This document shows, in pieces, positions 47,121 to 59,104 of a stretch of 64,000 bases of DNA. The number at the start of each line of letters is the position of its first letter. The first letter of the stretch is position 1. Under the pieces are notes generated by a model. That model did not search any database, had not been told where the DNA came from, and was given only the letters and a program-made list of their open reading frames with translations. Source of the stretch: Lactarius indigo (lineage: Eukaryota; Basidiomycota; Agaricomycetes; Russulales; Russulaceae). The DNA is taken from NCBI GenBank assembly GCA_025766275.1, contig JAFKAC010000060.1, forward strand, positions 1 through 64,000, given 5' to 3'. The position numbers and the translations under genes are program-made.

Positions 47121-47328
47121 ATTCTACGGCCCTAATTTATCGTTGGATCTAGCTATCTACGATACGTACAGCGTTCTGTACTGTACTTCGTCTTTGCCGC
47201 CGAGCTCACGCTTGAAAGAAAGGCAAGTGCTACAGTAGGCCACTCCCACGGCGGACATTCACAATCGCGACCAAACAGGCGTCAATAATGTGTAATCACG
47301 AGATGAATGGGCTAACCCTAACCCTAAC
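47121..47328. promoter_or_regulatory. divergent promoter between TFIIS and ATG22
   Basis: Start codons lie 208 bases apart. The most notable element is the telomere-type repeat at the ATG22 end, listed separately. Confidence 0.5.
47312..47328 (+). repeat. telomere-type repeat (telobox) abutting the ATG22 start codon
   Basis: Two full CTAACC-type units plus a partial one (CTAACCCTAACCCTAAC) end at the base before the ATG at 47329. This is the C-strand form of the TTAGGG telomere repeat of most filamentous fungi. It may be a telobox bound by a Myb-type or Rap1/Tbf1-like factor, or a scar of DNA end repair. Confidence 0.8.
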
Positions 47329-49177
47329 ATGGCTGGCGAGGGTCCCTCGTCGTCAAAGCACAGACGCGAGCTCTTTGGTTGGCTTAGCTATGCCTTTGCC
47401 AGCGAGGTCTTCGTGATCGTCTCTCTTACCCTCTTCCTTCCGATATGTCTCGAGCAATTTGCCCGTGACAACGGGTTCCTGCTCCCCGACAAGACGATAC
47501 CTTGTACATCACGTCCCTCACCGCCCTCCGGCGCAACGGACGAAGACGAAGCAAGATGCGTAGTCAAGTTGGGATGGGCTTGGGTCGATACTGCTAGTTT
47601 CAGGTGCGTTGAATTCTCATATAGCGTCCGCAGCTAATCATAGCCCACCTGATTGCAGCCTCTACACATATTCACTCTCTGTTGCGCTGCAAGCGTTGAC
47701 TGTCATCTCTATGGGCGGAATCGCCGACAGAGGTGCGCTTCTATTTCTTCTAATCTACTATAGTACCGCAGTAACACCATCGATACAGCCTCGTACCGCA
47801 AAACCTTGCTCTTCGGCTTTGCTGCGCTCGGCTCCATTTCGTCCCTCTGCTTCTTCCTTCTCCCTTCTTCTTCCCCAGTATGGCCGCTTGCCGGTCTCCT
47901 CTCCGTTCTGGCCAATATCGGCTTCAGCGCATCCATCGTAGTGCTCAATTCGTACCTGCCACGCCTCGCAGCATCTTCCCTTCCCTCGTCGGATCATGGC
48001 GATACAGAGAAGCTGTCCCGTGCAACTGCGCGCATTTCTTCACTCGGAATCGCGCTCGGATACACGGCAGGTATCCTGCTGCTCCTGGCCGTGTTAATAC
48101 CAGTCCAGCTTGCTGGCGGGTCGACTACGGCGCTGCGGTTCGCCATTGGCGGCTCCGGGGCTTGGTGGGCGCTTTTTTCTGTGCCCGCTCTTATCTTGCT
48201 TCCCGGCGCGAGCGCATCCCAGGATGCACCGAGTAGCGGCGTCACGGAAGAGCGTGAAGGTCTCCTCGCGGACGAACGTCCGGTAACTGTGCCTGCACTG
48301 GCGGATAAATGGACCGTGCGACAGGAAGTGGTAGATGCATGGAAAAGGTTAGGCAGTATGTTGCGTTGGCATAATATTCAGCGACTACGCAACACTTTCC
48401 GCTATCTCGCCGCGTGGTTCCTTCTTTCCGATGGTATAATAGCGTGTTCCCCTCTATCGCGGTACTCTTCATGCTAACAGCCGACTTAGGGTTCACAACG
48501 TTGACCTCGACGGCGCTCCTGTTTGCGAAGACGACCCTTCACATGCCGCCCAGCTCGCTCGTACTCGTCGGAGTACTTACTCCAAGCGCGGGGATCCTCG
48601 GTGCGCTCCTATGGCCCGCCGTGCAGCGCCGCTTCGGTCTCACGTCGCTGCGTGTGCTCGTACTCCTCGTCGTCGCCGGGAGCGTCATTCCTGCATACGG
48701 TGTCATCGGGCTGTTCGCGCCGCGGGGCGCGAAGTGGGGTCTGCGTGTGCCCGCGGAGATGTACGTGTTCGCGGTATACTTCGGCGCGGTGTACGGCGCG
48801 TTCCAGAGCTACGCCCGGGCGTTGTACGCCGAGATCATCCCGCCCGGCGAGGAGGCGCGGTGGTACGGCTTGTTCTCCATCACCGACAAGGTGCGCGTCC
48901 CGCAGTAGAGGAACGAGCGCATGGAGACAGCAGACTGACCCGTATGCCCCAGTCGTCATCCTTTATTGGACCACTGATCGTCGGCCTCTTGGCCGATAGG
49001 ACGGGCAATATCCGCTATGGGTTTTTGTTCCTCGTGGCTATGCTTTGGGCGGCGCTGCCAGTCCTGGCTGGGGTGGACGTCGAGCGTGGGCGGACAGATG
49101 CGCGCGCGTGGTCGTCTGGTGATGATGGCCGTGAGGCAGAGGGTGACACGGTTGCACAGCCGAACAGTGGTCAATGA
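47329..49177 (+). CDS. ATG22: ATG22-type vacuolar amino acid effluxer (MFS fold)
   Basis: The protein should export amino acids from the vacuole after autophagic breakdown. It opens MAGEGPSSSKHRRELFGWLS, the characteristic start with ELFGWL, then YAFASEVFVIVSLTLFLPIC. Further family blocks are YSLSVALQALTVISMGGIAD, LANIGFSASIVVLNSYLPRL, RATARISSLGIALGYTAGIL, RLRNTFRYLAAWFLLSD and SYARALYAEIIPPGEEARWY with GLFSITDK. The last exon starts SSFIGPLIVGLLADRTGNIR. About eleven or twelve membrane spans are expected. At least four introns are present; the one after LLSDG (near 48433-48490) has a GT donor and the acceptor CTTAG. Two decayed partial copies lie at 51184 and 56640. This one looks intact. 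Confidence 0.92.
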
Positions 49178-49800
49178 TACCGGTCGGGTTGAGCCTCGTG
49201 ATGCACTTATGGGCCACTGGCGACTTGATGGAGGCCTTTCCTATTTATTGCTAGGGTTCTGCATCTCATTTACGTACATATATTGCTCAAGGCTAATAAG
49301 TTACTCTCCGTTGCAGCACAGTAAGAGTACTGAAAGATGGCGATGAATTACCAGCAGGGCTGGCTGAAGGCCAGCATATTACACTCCGCACTTGGTCTAC
49401 ATGTTAGCTACTGACGATGCAGCGGAGGTATCAGTAATTTCCATTATCCTTGCTCGCAGGCCCACCAACGTTCAAATCTTAACGATGGCCACGTTGGAAA
49501 GCATCGGCTGTAGGTTATATTGCTTTCCCTCTCCCGATCATGGCCCATACGAGACAATCCTCGTGTTATTTTAAAGACAGAAGTACGCCTTTTCACTGCG
49601 CGTGTTCTTAACGATAGAACATGACGGCAGTGCGAACAACACATGCAGTGAGAGTAGCAGAAATACAAGATCTACAGTATCGGACTTGCTGAGTTTTGGT
49701 TCGGTGGACTTCGAATTTCTCCTCCCACGGGCGTCACCTGTGTCTACGGTAGACGACGTTAGGAAGTGAACGTTGAACATTTACCAGTCAGCCCTTCTTT
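49178..49800. other. 3' flank of ATG22, duplicated with the pseudogenes
   Basis: No gene is seen. Parts of this flank (a gaattaccag...cagggctg...tgaaggc stretch near 49345-49372) recur after the first ATG22 pseudogene near 51712-51738. The duplicated segment therefore extends beyond the coding sequence. Confidence 0.5.
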
Positions 49801-51175
49801 TTACTGTCTCGTGCTTATCTTTTCGTTTTTTCTCTCTCGTTCCAGTGAATTCTGACAGCGAATTTTTCGGCTCGTGCGTTGCCGCCGCTCAGCAACAGTG
49901 CACAGGGCCGCCTGCCAGCGTCTCTCTCACCACCACCACCACCACTACCACTGTTGACGACTTCGATCTCACCGACGTTTCGGAACACGTCCTCCCTCAG
50001 TCGCCCCTGATCTCCGACTCCTATTCCGGGGCTTTCTCTGACTTTTATGGCTTTCCTTCGAACCCTATCTCCGTCTACTGAACTGGCGACATATGGCCAG
50101 TGCCCAAAAGTCCCCAGGCGCAACGCGCACCGAGGGAAACCAGGCCCGTCTGCAACCACCCGATCCGAGCTGTGTGGTGCACACTAGGTGAACAGGCGTA
50201 CAAGTTCCTTGGTTCTCTTGAAGTCAAATGGTCGACCATCGATCTTGTCCGCTTCGCCGAGGAAAAAGGGGGAGCCGATCCGCTCTATCTCTGGGTGGGC
50301 GTCGGACCTAGGTCTCTCTCCCTCGAGGGTACCAAGGCCGCGGCCGTCGGCTGCAAGAGGATCCTCGCCGATGCGAAGTTCCCCGACGTCGAGATCGCCT
50401 TCAGGGAGTCCGTCGTTACTCGGTCCACCGGCCCGCAGCTTCTCATCCACACCTCCGAAGACCCCACCGCCGACATACGTAGCCCCTACACTCCTGCTCT
50501 CGGTGTTCAGATCGCCCCTCGAGACACCCCTCACATTGAGGGCACCGGTGCCCTGTATCTCTGCGAGAGTAGCCAAAGTAAACTGGTCTTCCTCCTGACT
50601 GCCCGCCACGTCCTTCTCCTGCTGAGCGCATATTGTAACGAGCTCTATGCGCGCGAGAAGGCCAACCAGCCTTTTCACGAGGTTCTTATCCTCGACAGCA
50701 AAGCTTACACAGACGCCCCCGAGGCCATGATGGACAAGATCGAGGATGTGCTTATCTTTGTGGGTCAGTATAAAAGGGAGCTTGCTGCATTGGGGGAGGC
50801 CGTTGAGGGCGAGAACGCCATGGTAGCCCACAAGCGCCACGTGTTTGAGGGCAAGTTGACGGAGGCGGAGATGACGATCACGGCTGTAGGCAAGTTTCAT
50901 GATAAGATTACCAAGCACTGGAGCACGTCTTTACGCCCCTCCGATTTCCGTCTGTACTGGTCCCAAGAAATTCAGAGGATTGGGCTCTGATTGATCTCTA
51001 CCTTGACAAGATCGATTTGGATGGTTTCAAAGAAAATGTTGTTTATCTCAGTACTCTTCGATCTATCTTGGTACAAGGTCGTGCGTATAGGGGAGAGGGA
51101 AAGCGTAACGTGGACGAAGTCGCGTGGATTTGGAACCCCGCCCGGGCGCGCGTGAACCGTGAACCGAGCTACGCG
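49801..51175 (+). pseudogene. broken gene of a basidiomycete family with trypsin-like motifs
   Basis: The reading runs from about 49850 (DSEFFGSCVAAAQQQ, then an ACC-repeat coding for threonines) through SDSYSGAFSDFYGFPSNPIS, meets TGA at 50080, and continues in the same frame TGDIWPVPKSPQAQRAPRET. An arginine codon CGA changed to TGA would explain the stop. The main block covers YLWVGVGPRSLSLEGTKAAA, a GTGALYLCE strand and LTARHVLLLL. After WSTSLRPSDF the frame is lost; the correct ending EDWALIDLYLDKIDLDGFKE appears one frame over near 50965-51035. LTARHV and EDWALIDL resemble the catalytic His and Asp surroundings of trypsin-like peptidases. No serine motif remains, and no in-frame ATG is seen at the start. 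Confidence 0.6.
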
Positions 51176-51183
51176 TAGACATC

Positions 51184-51640
51184 ATGGTATGCCGAGATCA
51201 TCCCGCCCTGCACGGCCTGTTCTCCATCACGACAAAGTGCGCCGCTCCTGACTCAGCGTCCTGTTTGTGATAAGTGCACGCCGACTGACAGGCACGGCAG
51301 TCATCCTCTTTGTCGGTCCTCTGACCGCCCGGCCTCGTGGCCGAAGAGGATACAGTAGGCAACATCCGCTAGTCTCTCGTGTTTATAATTGACGTGCTAC
51401 CAATCCTAGCCGAAATAGACGTCGAGTGTTGGTGGACAGATGCGCACGCGTGATCATCCGGCTGTGATGGCCATGAGGAAGGGGCACCCCGGGCACGGTT
51501 ACCCCCCCGGACAATGGTTGAAGTCGAGCCAGGTTGGGCCTGGTCTGTCTCGTGTTGACTGACACTCACGCTCTGACTCGGGCCGGTTCGAGGGTTCATT
51601 TTGTCATGGTTGGGGGCCTTTCCCATTCATTTACGGCTGC
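51184..51640 (+). pseudogene. ATG22 3'-end pseudogene (copy 2)
   Basis: The sequence matches the ATG22 exon ends from the YAEIIPP...GLFSITDK region to the C-terminus: WYAEIIPP remnants at 51188-51230, then the IGPLIVGLLADRTGNIRYGF counterpart near 51300-51380 and the VERGRTDARAW counterpart near 51420-51450. Deletions and stops are frequent. It lies 2 kb downstream of the intact gene and starts one of two larger duplicated units. Confidence 0.8.
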
Positions 51641-52084
51641 TGCACATCATTTGCTTACCCAGGAATATTCCGTTACAGTAAAAGAAGTACTGTACTGTAG
51701 AAAAGGGTGATAAATTACCAATAAGCAGGGCCGACTGAGGGCTGGTAGACACACCACACTGTGACAGCCTGCATCATGCTGTCAGCATGACGGCGCACCG
51801 GGTGTATTTGTTCCAGGTTTGCATTAGCATTGGCCTCGTTCGCACTTTGAAATACGATCAGGTTTCAAAAAGGCGAGTAATGCTAAAAGTAGAGTACATG
51901 CGGAAAACTCGCACCCCCCAAAAAAGAGCACCGGGCGGCAGTGTCCAGGAGCTCTACTAAGATATAGCAATGCAGCGGAAATAGCGAGGTATACACTATA
52001 CAGAAGTTACAGTACTTAGTATTCATCAATAGCGTCCTTATTGTGTCCCACGGTGACCGTTGGACACGTGTACTTTCAGATCAC
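51641..52084. other. duplicated non-coding flank
   Basis: This stretch follows the ATG22 pseudogene and has counterparts after the intact ATG22 and near 57800 (an aaaaagag...cggcagtgtcca block at 51921-51950 recurs at 57815-57843). No gene is present. Confidence 0.5.
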
Positions 52085-53103
52085 TCATTGGGTAAGTTGT
52101 ATGATGGGCATCCAGCTTCCAGCGGAAACGTGAACGACGCCAATAACTTTGACATGATCTTGCGTGATCCTACCGCTCCCGATTTGCCATCGAGGATCTG
52201 TCGCCACATAGCGATGGGCCATGCACTCCTGGAGGAAGGCATCAATTGATGGCGAGAATAATGGACACGTAAGAATTGTACCCTGAAGAAATTATTCAAA
52301 GAGGTGCCGACGGCCTTCATAAGGCGCGCCATGCTGATTGGGTTCCGTGCGGGTGTCTCGTCTCGGGTATTTATCTGACGCTTCCAGCTCCTATAGCCGG
52401 GCCACTACAAACAGTGCCATAGAACGAACGAGTTGGATTGTTGCTGGCCGTGGTAACGAGGAGGGTGTACTCACGTTGACCCGGATCTGCGCCGTTGCAC
52501 TTCTACCAAGTGGCGCGAATTTCTCCGCGTTATGGAGATCGCGATCGCGACCACGAAGGATATCCGGTAACCGGAACCCTATGCCACCATTGCGGTTGAC
52601 GAAGAAGATGGGTAATTCAAGCGTGGCGCCATCGACTTGGCGTCGAAAGTCCACCTCGTCGGTCGGGATCCATCGCCTTTGTGGGACGACGGTACCATGG
52701 GTGGTCCTACTACTATAGTCCAGAAGCGGGGTCGGTTGAAATGGGACACCTGGGGATGTCCCTTGCACCAAGTTGGCGTTGTGTGTGATATACCATGCGC
52801 CTTGATGGAATGTCAACCCATAATATCGTAGGAAGTGTTGGAAAGGTGGGGTCCTAAGTAGGAGCGCGAAGTAGTTATTAGCGTCTTCGGGTGAAAATGT
52901 ACGAGCGACGAATCCGTCGGCGACGACGTCGCTAGCAAGGGTGATGCGCTTTGTACTAGTAAGTCAGAACGAATAAGAGACGAATCACCAAACTGACTCA
53001 CTTGTTGGGGGTTCATGAGCAGTGAGTTCCAAGTTACACTAGAACTAGTGCGAAGTGGAAAGCTTATAACCAGTCCCGTGGATCCTCCATTCCCCGAGTC
53101 CAT
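52085..53103 (-). CDS. conserved unknown domain protein, copy A
   Basis: I do not recognise the family. Read on the minus strand, a probable start at 53103 gives MDSGNGGSTGLVISFPLRTS. An intron near 53000-52955 (GTGAGT...ACAAAG) leads to RITLASDVVADGFVARTFSP followed by EDANNYFALLLRTPPFQHFL and HQGAWYITHNANLVQGTSPG. A block LPIFFVNRNGGIGFRLPDIL follows, then WPGYRSWKRQINTRDETPAR in the next exon. The last exon reads IDAFLQECMAHRYVATDPRW and ends VSAGSWMPIIQLTQ at 52085. The same exon order and motifs occur in copy B at 58079. Both copies stay open despite clear divergence. No membrane segments or catalytic motif stand out. Confidence 0.65.
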
Positions 53104-53796
53104 TTTCAGTGACCACCGCCCGTCACATTCTAGGGTGCACACTTGAAGCTAGCCGAAACTGCCTCAAAACTCGTGGTTCATGCACGTCCATGAACGAAAC
53201 AGGGGCCATGATCGAGAATAAGCAAGGTTTTCGGCACTCTTCATTGATGCTTCATCGTGCGCTGCATCAACTAAACAAAAAAAGTTCGTCAGTGGCAAGG
53301 ACACCGTCTCTTATGAGATACAGTAGTACGTAGAACAGTAGGACTGCACGAACAGAGGAAGACGCCAACAATCTCGGTCCAAATTTCTCTGTGTACGAAA
53401 ATTGGTCCCACCCCCTTCAACAGAGGAGACATCCCGGTGTGTAGGACCTGGATGCAGAAACAGAACCTTCTGCACTAGACGGTGAGACACCGGAGGTGAT
53501 AACGAGTAGAAGTAGAGGTTGGTTGTGAGAGAGGAGCGGCCTGGATCCGGTCTTAATCAAATTTTCTGCGTACAGTCATGCTGGTGAGGAGCGGTGGAGG
53601 GTGGTGGAGAGCTGTTCGCATGGGCTTTCTGCAGTGACCACCCAGCTTATGGTAACCGGGCCGGACTATACACGCAGGTAACACGTGCTATTATATGTCA
53701 CATGATCGTGTCATACCCCATTATGAAATTGGCAAGTCTCCGATCGTACGACAGAATGGAACTACTGTATAGGACATTCTCCTATCTACCGGTCGT
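53104..53796. other. spacer between unknown-domain copy A and F-box A
   Basis: These 690 bases have no counterpart in the second unit, where the F-box frame and the unknown domain are only about 45 bases apart. It may be an insertion in this unit or a deletion in the other. No gene is seen. Confidence 0.45.
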
Positions 53797-55345
53797 TTAA
53801 GACGTGAAAGTTACGGGGTGACCAGAAAACCGGTGCACAGCGATAAACTGCCTGACAGATCTCACCAGCTGGTAGTCTAACTCAAGCTCTTCCAGGGCTG
53901 GCAACACTTCGGTGGCCATCTCTCCGCTGATATCGTCCAGCGCAAGAGCAATGTGCCCGCCCAACTGCTCAGATCCTTGCAGCGTCTTCACGGCGGTGAA
54001 TGGGCGGAGGAGTTCCAGCCAGCCAGTGTCATCCATGTCGTCTTGCCAACCTGGTTGCAATTCATCCTCTTCGATCGAGAGATGGCCCACGTTGGAGACA
54101 AGGGCGGGAGATTGACCAAGGATCTGGGCAAGGTGTGAAACCTGCCAATCTAACCCTTCGGACAAGATACAGAGGGTAAAGCGACCTATGCGGCGTTCTC
54201 CTTGTTCGGACTCGAGTCTAATCTTGACGTTGCTGACATTAAACCGTATATGCGCATGCCCAAACCGGGCTAGCTCGAAGTTTTCTGCGCGGCCGATGAA
54301 TTGGGAGAGTTGGAGAACCTGGAAGTCGAGCTGGTTGAAGTACGTTACTTTGAAGTGGTGGAGCTGAGGTGTGTCAATTCGCGCCAAAAGGCCTTCAAAG
54401 TACTTGCTAAAACCATGGAATTTAAATGTGATGAGAGATGGAAACACGGTCCGGGTTAGGGGGGGTGAGTGTTCAAGCTCAAGGCGAGAAGTCTGCGGCT
54501 TGAACCAAATCCAAAGGTTATTCAGCCTTATTGATGCGGCAAGGCCTGTAACTATCGCCTCTGGTGAAATGTAACCATCCTGGGGAATATTTTCGAGTCG
54601 AAGACTGACGAGGTTAATGGCGGACGAAAGGAGGGTGGGTAATTCCGGAAATGAGATGTCTTCTATGTAGATTTCACGTAACTGTGGTGCAGAACCACCC
54701 AAAAATGCATCAGGGAGGACCAGTATGTTCTGATCTTTAGGTGAAAGCCAAAGATCTGTTAGCGTCGGAAATGGCACCTGCGTCACCGAGGCCGCCATCT
54801 CCAACAGCGAGTTCGTTACAGCGAGCTTGATGCTGCGCACCCGAGCCGGGTTCTCGAGCGCGGCGACGACATCATCTTCGTAGTTAATACTAGGGCTCCT
54901 GCGGCCCCAGAATGTGAAGTAGTCCACGATAATTGGGAAGGGTGGCCAGTATCCCAGATTCTTCCTGACAGGGGTTCCGTACGTGCAGAGAAGCGTCAAA
55001 TCAAGACTGCCTGGTGACGCAAAGTTGAACACGATATTTCTCCAACGCTGGCACACGTGCACGAGTCTGTGCCATTCCGAACTAGGGTGAAAGGAGATCC
55101 CATAGCGGTTGGTATCCATTTGGCAGAAAGCAAATACTTCTATGAGAATATCGTTTGGGAGCATGTCGATTGTTGTTGCACGTCTGTAACTCTTGCCTAT
55201 TCAACACAGGTCAAAACTCGTTGCGGGCGCCATACATGAGCCTGATGCTTGAAGACATACCTGGTTCATGGCTTTGAACAATGTCTCCTGTCTTCGTGTC
55301 TTCCCCATGTTGTGTCGGTGCTGAAATAGGACTAGAAGACGACAT
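53797..55345 (-). CDS. F-box protein, copy A
   Basis: The probable start is the ATG at 55345 (MSSSSPISAPTQHGEDTKTG). An intron ends near 55199, and the frame resumes KSYRRATTIDMLPNDILIEV. The F-box is degenerate but typical of basidiomycetes: LPNDILIEVFAF then LVHVCQRWRNIVF. The rest has leucine-rich character: ALENPARVRSIKLAVTNSLL, LTDLWLSPKDQNILVLPDAF, LREIYIEDISFPELPTLLSS and so on. It ends FIAVHRFSGHPVTFTS at 53797. Copy B at 59105 is clearly homologous along its length. It probably acts in an SCF ubiquitin ligase; the target is unknown. Confidence 0.85.
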
Positions 55346-56600
55346 GGGAAGTGAACATTTACTCTTTTAGGGATGACTAATTATCAGTCAGTTAGAACCA
55401 TGAGGTAAACAAGCGCGTAGACACACTGGAGAGAGCTCATTGACCGAAGCAGTAAAAGCACTGGGGCGGGAGGGTGATGTGTTTCCCTCATATCCAGTAC
55501 TTGTACCCACCGCCGGGTTACAGCGAGCGCCCTAGGAGTTGTACTGTAATCCTGTTCATGTGTCGTGAATTAGGGCGCATGTACACCAATTCATTAAACT
55601 TCAAGCCCGCCTGTCCACCACGGATGTCTTCCCACCCACGAATATTTCGTGTCTGATAAGGGCTATTTCTCAACGGTTGCAGTCCACAATACCGTCGAGC
55701 ATACGAGAGAAGCCAGATACTTTGAACGAGGCAGGGCCTCCATCCTCTGAAGTAGGCGATGGATGTAAAGCTCGCGGAACATAACGTTTCCTGGGCGCCT
55801 GACTAGTAATTCATGGCTTGTCATATTGAGGAGCCGCCCATAACTAATTAATAAATAACGGGTGGCATAGCAATGAATCCGCTGTACAGCACCTGAACTG
55901 GTCCGCTAACGAACGGGAGTATTGGGGGTGGATAGATGTAGTCAAGCAGGACTACATGTTTTTACCAGGGTAAATTTCCCCATTAGAAATGAGGGTAAGA
56001 CTGAGGGTTGTCAAAGAGATGTCTAGGGCCGCTAACGATATGATACTCGGCCTCTAATAACGGAGATGAAAGTCATCGAAGCCTCAAGAACAAGAACTCG
56101 GATATAACTCTCAAGTGTGAGAATATTGTACTTAGCTAGGACGAGCGCCGCCGCCGACAGTCACTTGACGAACGCCGCCGGAACTTGGACAATAACGGAT
56201 ATGAAGCTATGAAGGTGTGAGTAGAATCGTGGAGATAAGTTAGTAATTCCGAAAGAGGGCCATATAACATGTTACTGAGAGAAATTATTATAAGCGGCCT
56301 TTTTATGCTTGTATCTTCTGATAATTTATAATTGCGGATAGCTCTGCCGATACTATTTTAAGGCCTTTATACAAAAACAAATAATGCTTATTACAAACCG
56401 GTTCAATTATAACCCGAATCGGAGCTCGACTCGCTTGTCCCGTCGAGACATGCAGGTTGGCTTGCTCTCTATAATCGGCCTCCCTTTGGATATGTTTCTC
56501 ACACCTGCCGGTACAACTGAAGAAGGGATGAAGCACGATGCGTACAGTCGTCGGGTTTGGCTGGGCCTGCATCGGTAGTGTGTCCTTCGGAGTGCTCATG
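55346..56600. other. duplicated non-coding flank upstream of F-box A
   Basis: I see no gene. Short blocks recur upstream of F-box B: a cctgttcatg...gccgtgaat...agggcg block (55550-55578 and 60808-60836) and a cgctgtacag...ctgaact block (55882-55904 and 61190-61210). They show that the repeated unit includes this flank. Confidence 0.45.
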
Positions 56601-56639
56601 CGATTACCCCACTGCGCCTCCACACCTCTTCTCCAGCTC

Positions 56640-57600
56640 TCCCCTCACTCGATCGTCATCGCTATCGGATACATGGCTAGTAACCAATAGTGTTACTTAC
56701 TGTTCAGTGCACTAGTGAGTCGATCGCGGTACCAAGACTCACCATTGGCTGCTCTTGGACTTTCAGGCACTTTTTCCATACCCGTACTTTTCCTTGCACC
56801 CATGGGGATGCACCCGAGGCACCGAGTAGTGCCACTACGGAAGAGCGCAAAGGCCCACTCGTATAAAGAATTTTGAGGGTATGTCTGAATTTGCGATTGA
56901 ATGGACTGTATGATGAAGGGGGTCGGATGGGAGGAAAAGAGGGCAATATGTTGCGCAGCACAAGATTCGGCGACGATGCAACACTCTCCTCTACCTCGCC
57001 CCATACGCTCCTTCGTTTCGACGGTATTACGTGCTCCCTTCCAACGCAGTACTCCTCGTGCTGACGACTTAGGCTTCACAGCGTTAACCTAGGCGGCATG
57101 AAGACAACCCTTCACATGGCGTCCAGCTTGCTCGTAGGAGTAGGGGTATTTCTTAATCCAAGCACGAGGATTTTCGGCGCGCTCCCGTGGCAAGCAGTGC
57201 GGCGTTGCCTTCGTCTCACCTGGTTCCATGTGCACCTTCATCACCTTGTCGAGATAAGCGCTATTCCGCTTTACGACGTCCGGCTTTGCGTGTGCCCAGG
57301 AAAATTACGTGCTGCATACTCTGAGATGCTGTGTTATGTGTTCCAGTACTCCGGCCGGGCATTGTTCGTCCGAGATCATCCCCACCCGGAGAGGACACGC
57401 AGCAGTATGACTTGTTCTCCATCACCGGAAAGATGCCCCGCCCTGCATAAGCGTTCCGTAGTGATTGAGCGCATGCTGATTGACTCTCCCCCGTCGTCCT
57501 CATCTATCGGCCCTCGTCCTCTGATTGTCGACCTCAGTAAATCAAGAGTCCCAGCACAATACTCCAGGCTGCAGCGCGCAAGCGGATGTACCGAGAGGGC
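56640..57600 (+). pseudogene. ATG22 pseudogene (copy 3)
   Basis: The sequence covers a larger part of ATG22 than copy 2. Counterparts are visible for the segment before LLPGASASQDAPSSGVTEER (near 56750-56870), for the LRNTFRYLA region (56950-57000), for the exon FTTLTSTALLFAKTTLHMPP (57070-57130), for SAGILGALLWPAVQRRFGLT (57155-57215) and for YARALYAEIIPPGEEARWYG with LFSITDK (57340-57430). The IGPLIVGLL part follows at 57510-57530. Frame changes and stops throughout rule out function. Introns of the parent are retained. Confidence 0.85.
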
Positions 57601-58078
57601 GATGGGTCGCGGGTTTACTGACAGACTGCGTATGACAGTGGGATACCGACCCACGCCGCAGTGCAAGCATTTATCCCGGATTTGCACTAACGTTGGCGAT
57701 GCCCGCGTTTGTTGACAGGGCGATTGGTTTCTGAGCTCCGCATAGAGATATGTATCAGTAGGCAGTACTGTACACACACGCACGGAATACTTAATGGTCA
57801 TTTTTTTTCCCCTAAAAAGAGAAGGCACGCGGCAGTGTCCAAGGACCCAACATACGACAATGGTACAGAACGCATTACAGGTACCGCGCTGGAATAAATG
57901 CTATAACAAGAGTACAGTGGTCCTATGATACAAAACATTTATTGACGGTGTCCATTATGGCATCCAGGCAGGATCCGAATGACCATAGAAATCATTTACC
58001 GCAGACGTGATCAGAACGAGTCCATCCGAAAGCGCCTGGAATGCGATACCAAACAACTCGGAGGCTGCTTGTGAGCCA
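57601..58078. other. duplicated non-coding flank
   Basis: No gene is seen. Part of the stretch matches 51641-52084 in the first unit. Confidence 0.45.
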
Positions 58079-59060
58079 TTAGTAGACATTTCGGGTGAGT
58101 TGAATGATGGGCATCCAGCTCCCAGCGGAAACATGGATAGCGCCAATGACCTTTACCTCCGCTTGCGTGATTCCTCCATCCCCTCCAATCTGCCATCGGG
58201 GCTCTGTTGCCACAAAACCGTGAGCCACGCACTCCTGGAGGAAGGTGTATTCGATGACAGTGATAGCGGGGCAGTGAGGAACGTACCCGGAGGAACTTTT
58301 CCACAGAGGTACCAACCCACTTCATAAAGCGCGCCAAAGTGATCGGATTCCGCGCAGGGGTCTCATCACGGATAGAAACCTGGCGCTTCCAGTACATATA
58401 GCCGGGCCACTACAAATGGTTTCGTAGAACGATTAAGATTACGATTACCGCGTGCTGTAACCGAGAGATGGACTTACGTTGATCCGTATGTGAGTCGTGA
58501 CCCTGCCCCCAAGGGGTGGAAAGTTATTCGCGTTATAGAGATCGCGATCGCATCCTCGGAGGATTTCTGGCAAGGGGAACCCAATGCTACCATTACTATT
58601 GACGAAGTATATGGGCAGCAGAAGGGCAGCGCTTTTGACGTGTTGTCGAACATCCAGTTCGTCGGGCGGGGTCCATCGCTGTTGGGGCAAAATGGTGCCT
58701 TGTGTTGCCCTACTATTGTAATCCAGAAGTGGTATGGTTTGGAACGGGGCACCTGGTGATGTGTACTGCACCAAGTTGGCGTTGTGCATGATATACCATG
58801 CACCTTGATGATATACTATATCATAGTATCCCAGGAAGTGCTGGAAAGCTGGACTCTTAAGCAGGCACATGAAGTAGTCATTAGCGTCCTCTGGTGTAAA
58901 TGTACGACCGACAAATCCATCGACGAGGACGTCGCCAGCAGGTATAACGCCCTTCGGTGGGGAACATTAGACAAAGCGAAAATTGAACGACTGAGATTGG
59001 CTCACTGGATGTTGGCCGGCAGGGGCAAGTGCACGAGTGACGAATGCAAATGATGTCGGT
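58079..59060 (-). CDS. conserved unknown domain, copy B, possibly the C-terminal part of F-box B
   Basis: This is the counterpart of copy A. Read on the minus strand, VPLPSPTSFAFVTRALAPAG (59052-58995) is followed, after an intron, by GVIPAGDVLVDGFVGRTFTP, then EDANDYFMCLLKSPAFQHFL and YHQGAWYIMHNANLVQYTSP. LPIYFVNSNGSIGFPLPEIL, the exon WPGYMYWKRQVSIRDETPAR, and a last exon FLQECVAHGFVATEPRWQIG ending QLTRNVY at 58079 complete it. Intron positions match copy A. No ATG opens the first exon. A 45-base GT-AG intron would join it in frame to F-box B, whose reading ends at VAFIGR. Confidence 0.65.
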
Positions 59061-59104
59061 GATGGTAGCGGAACTGTCAGAAGTGATATAGCCTAGAAGC
59101 AACC

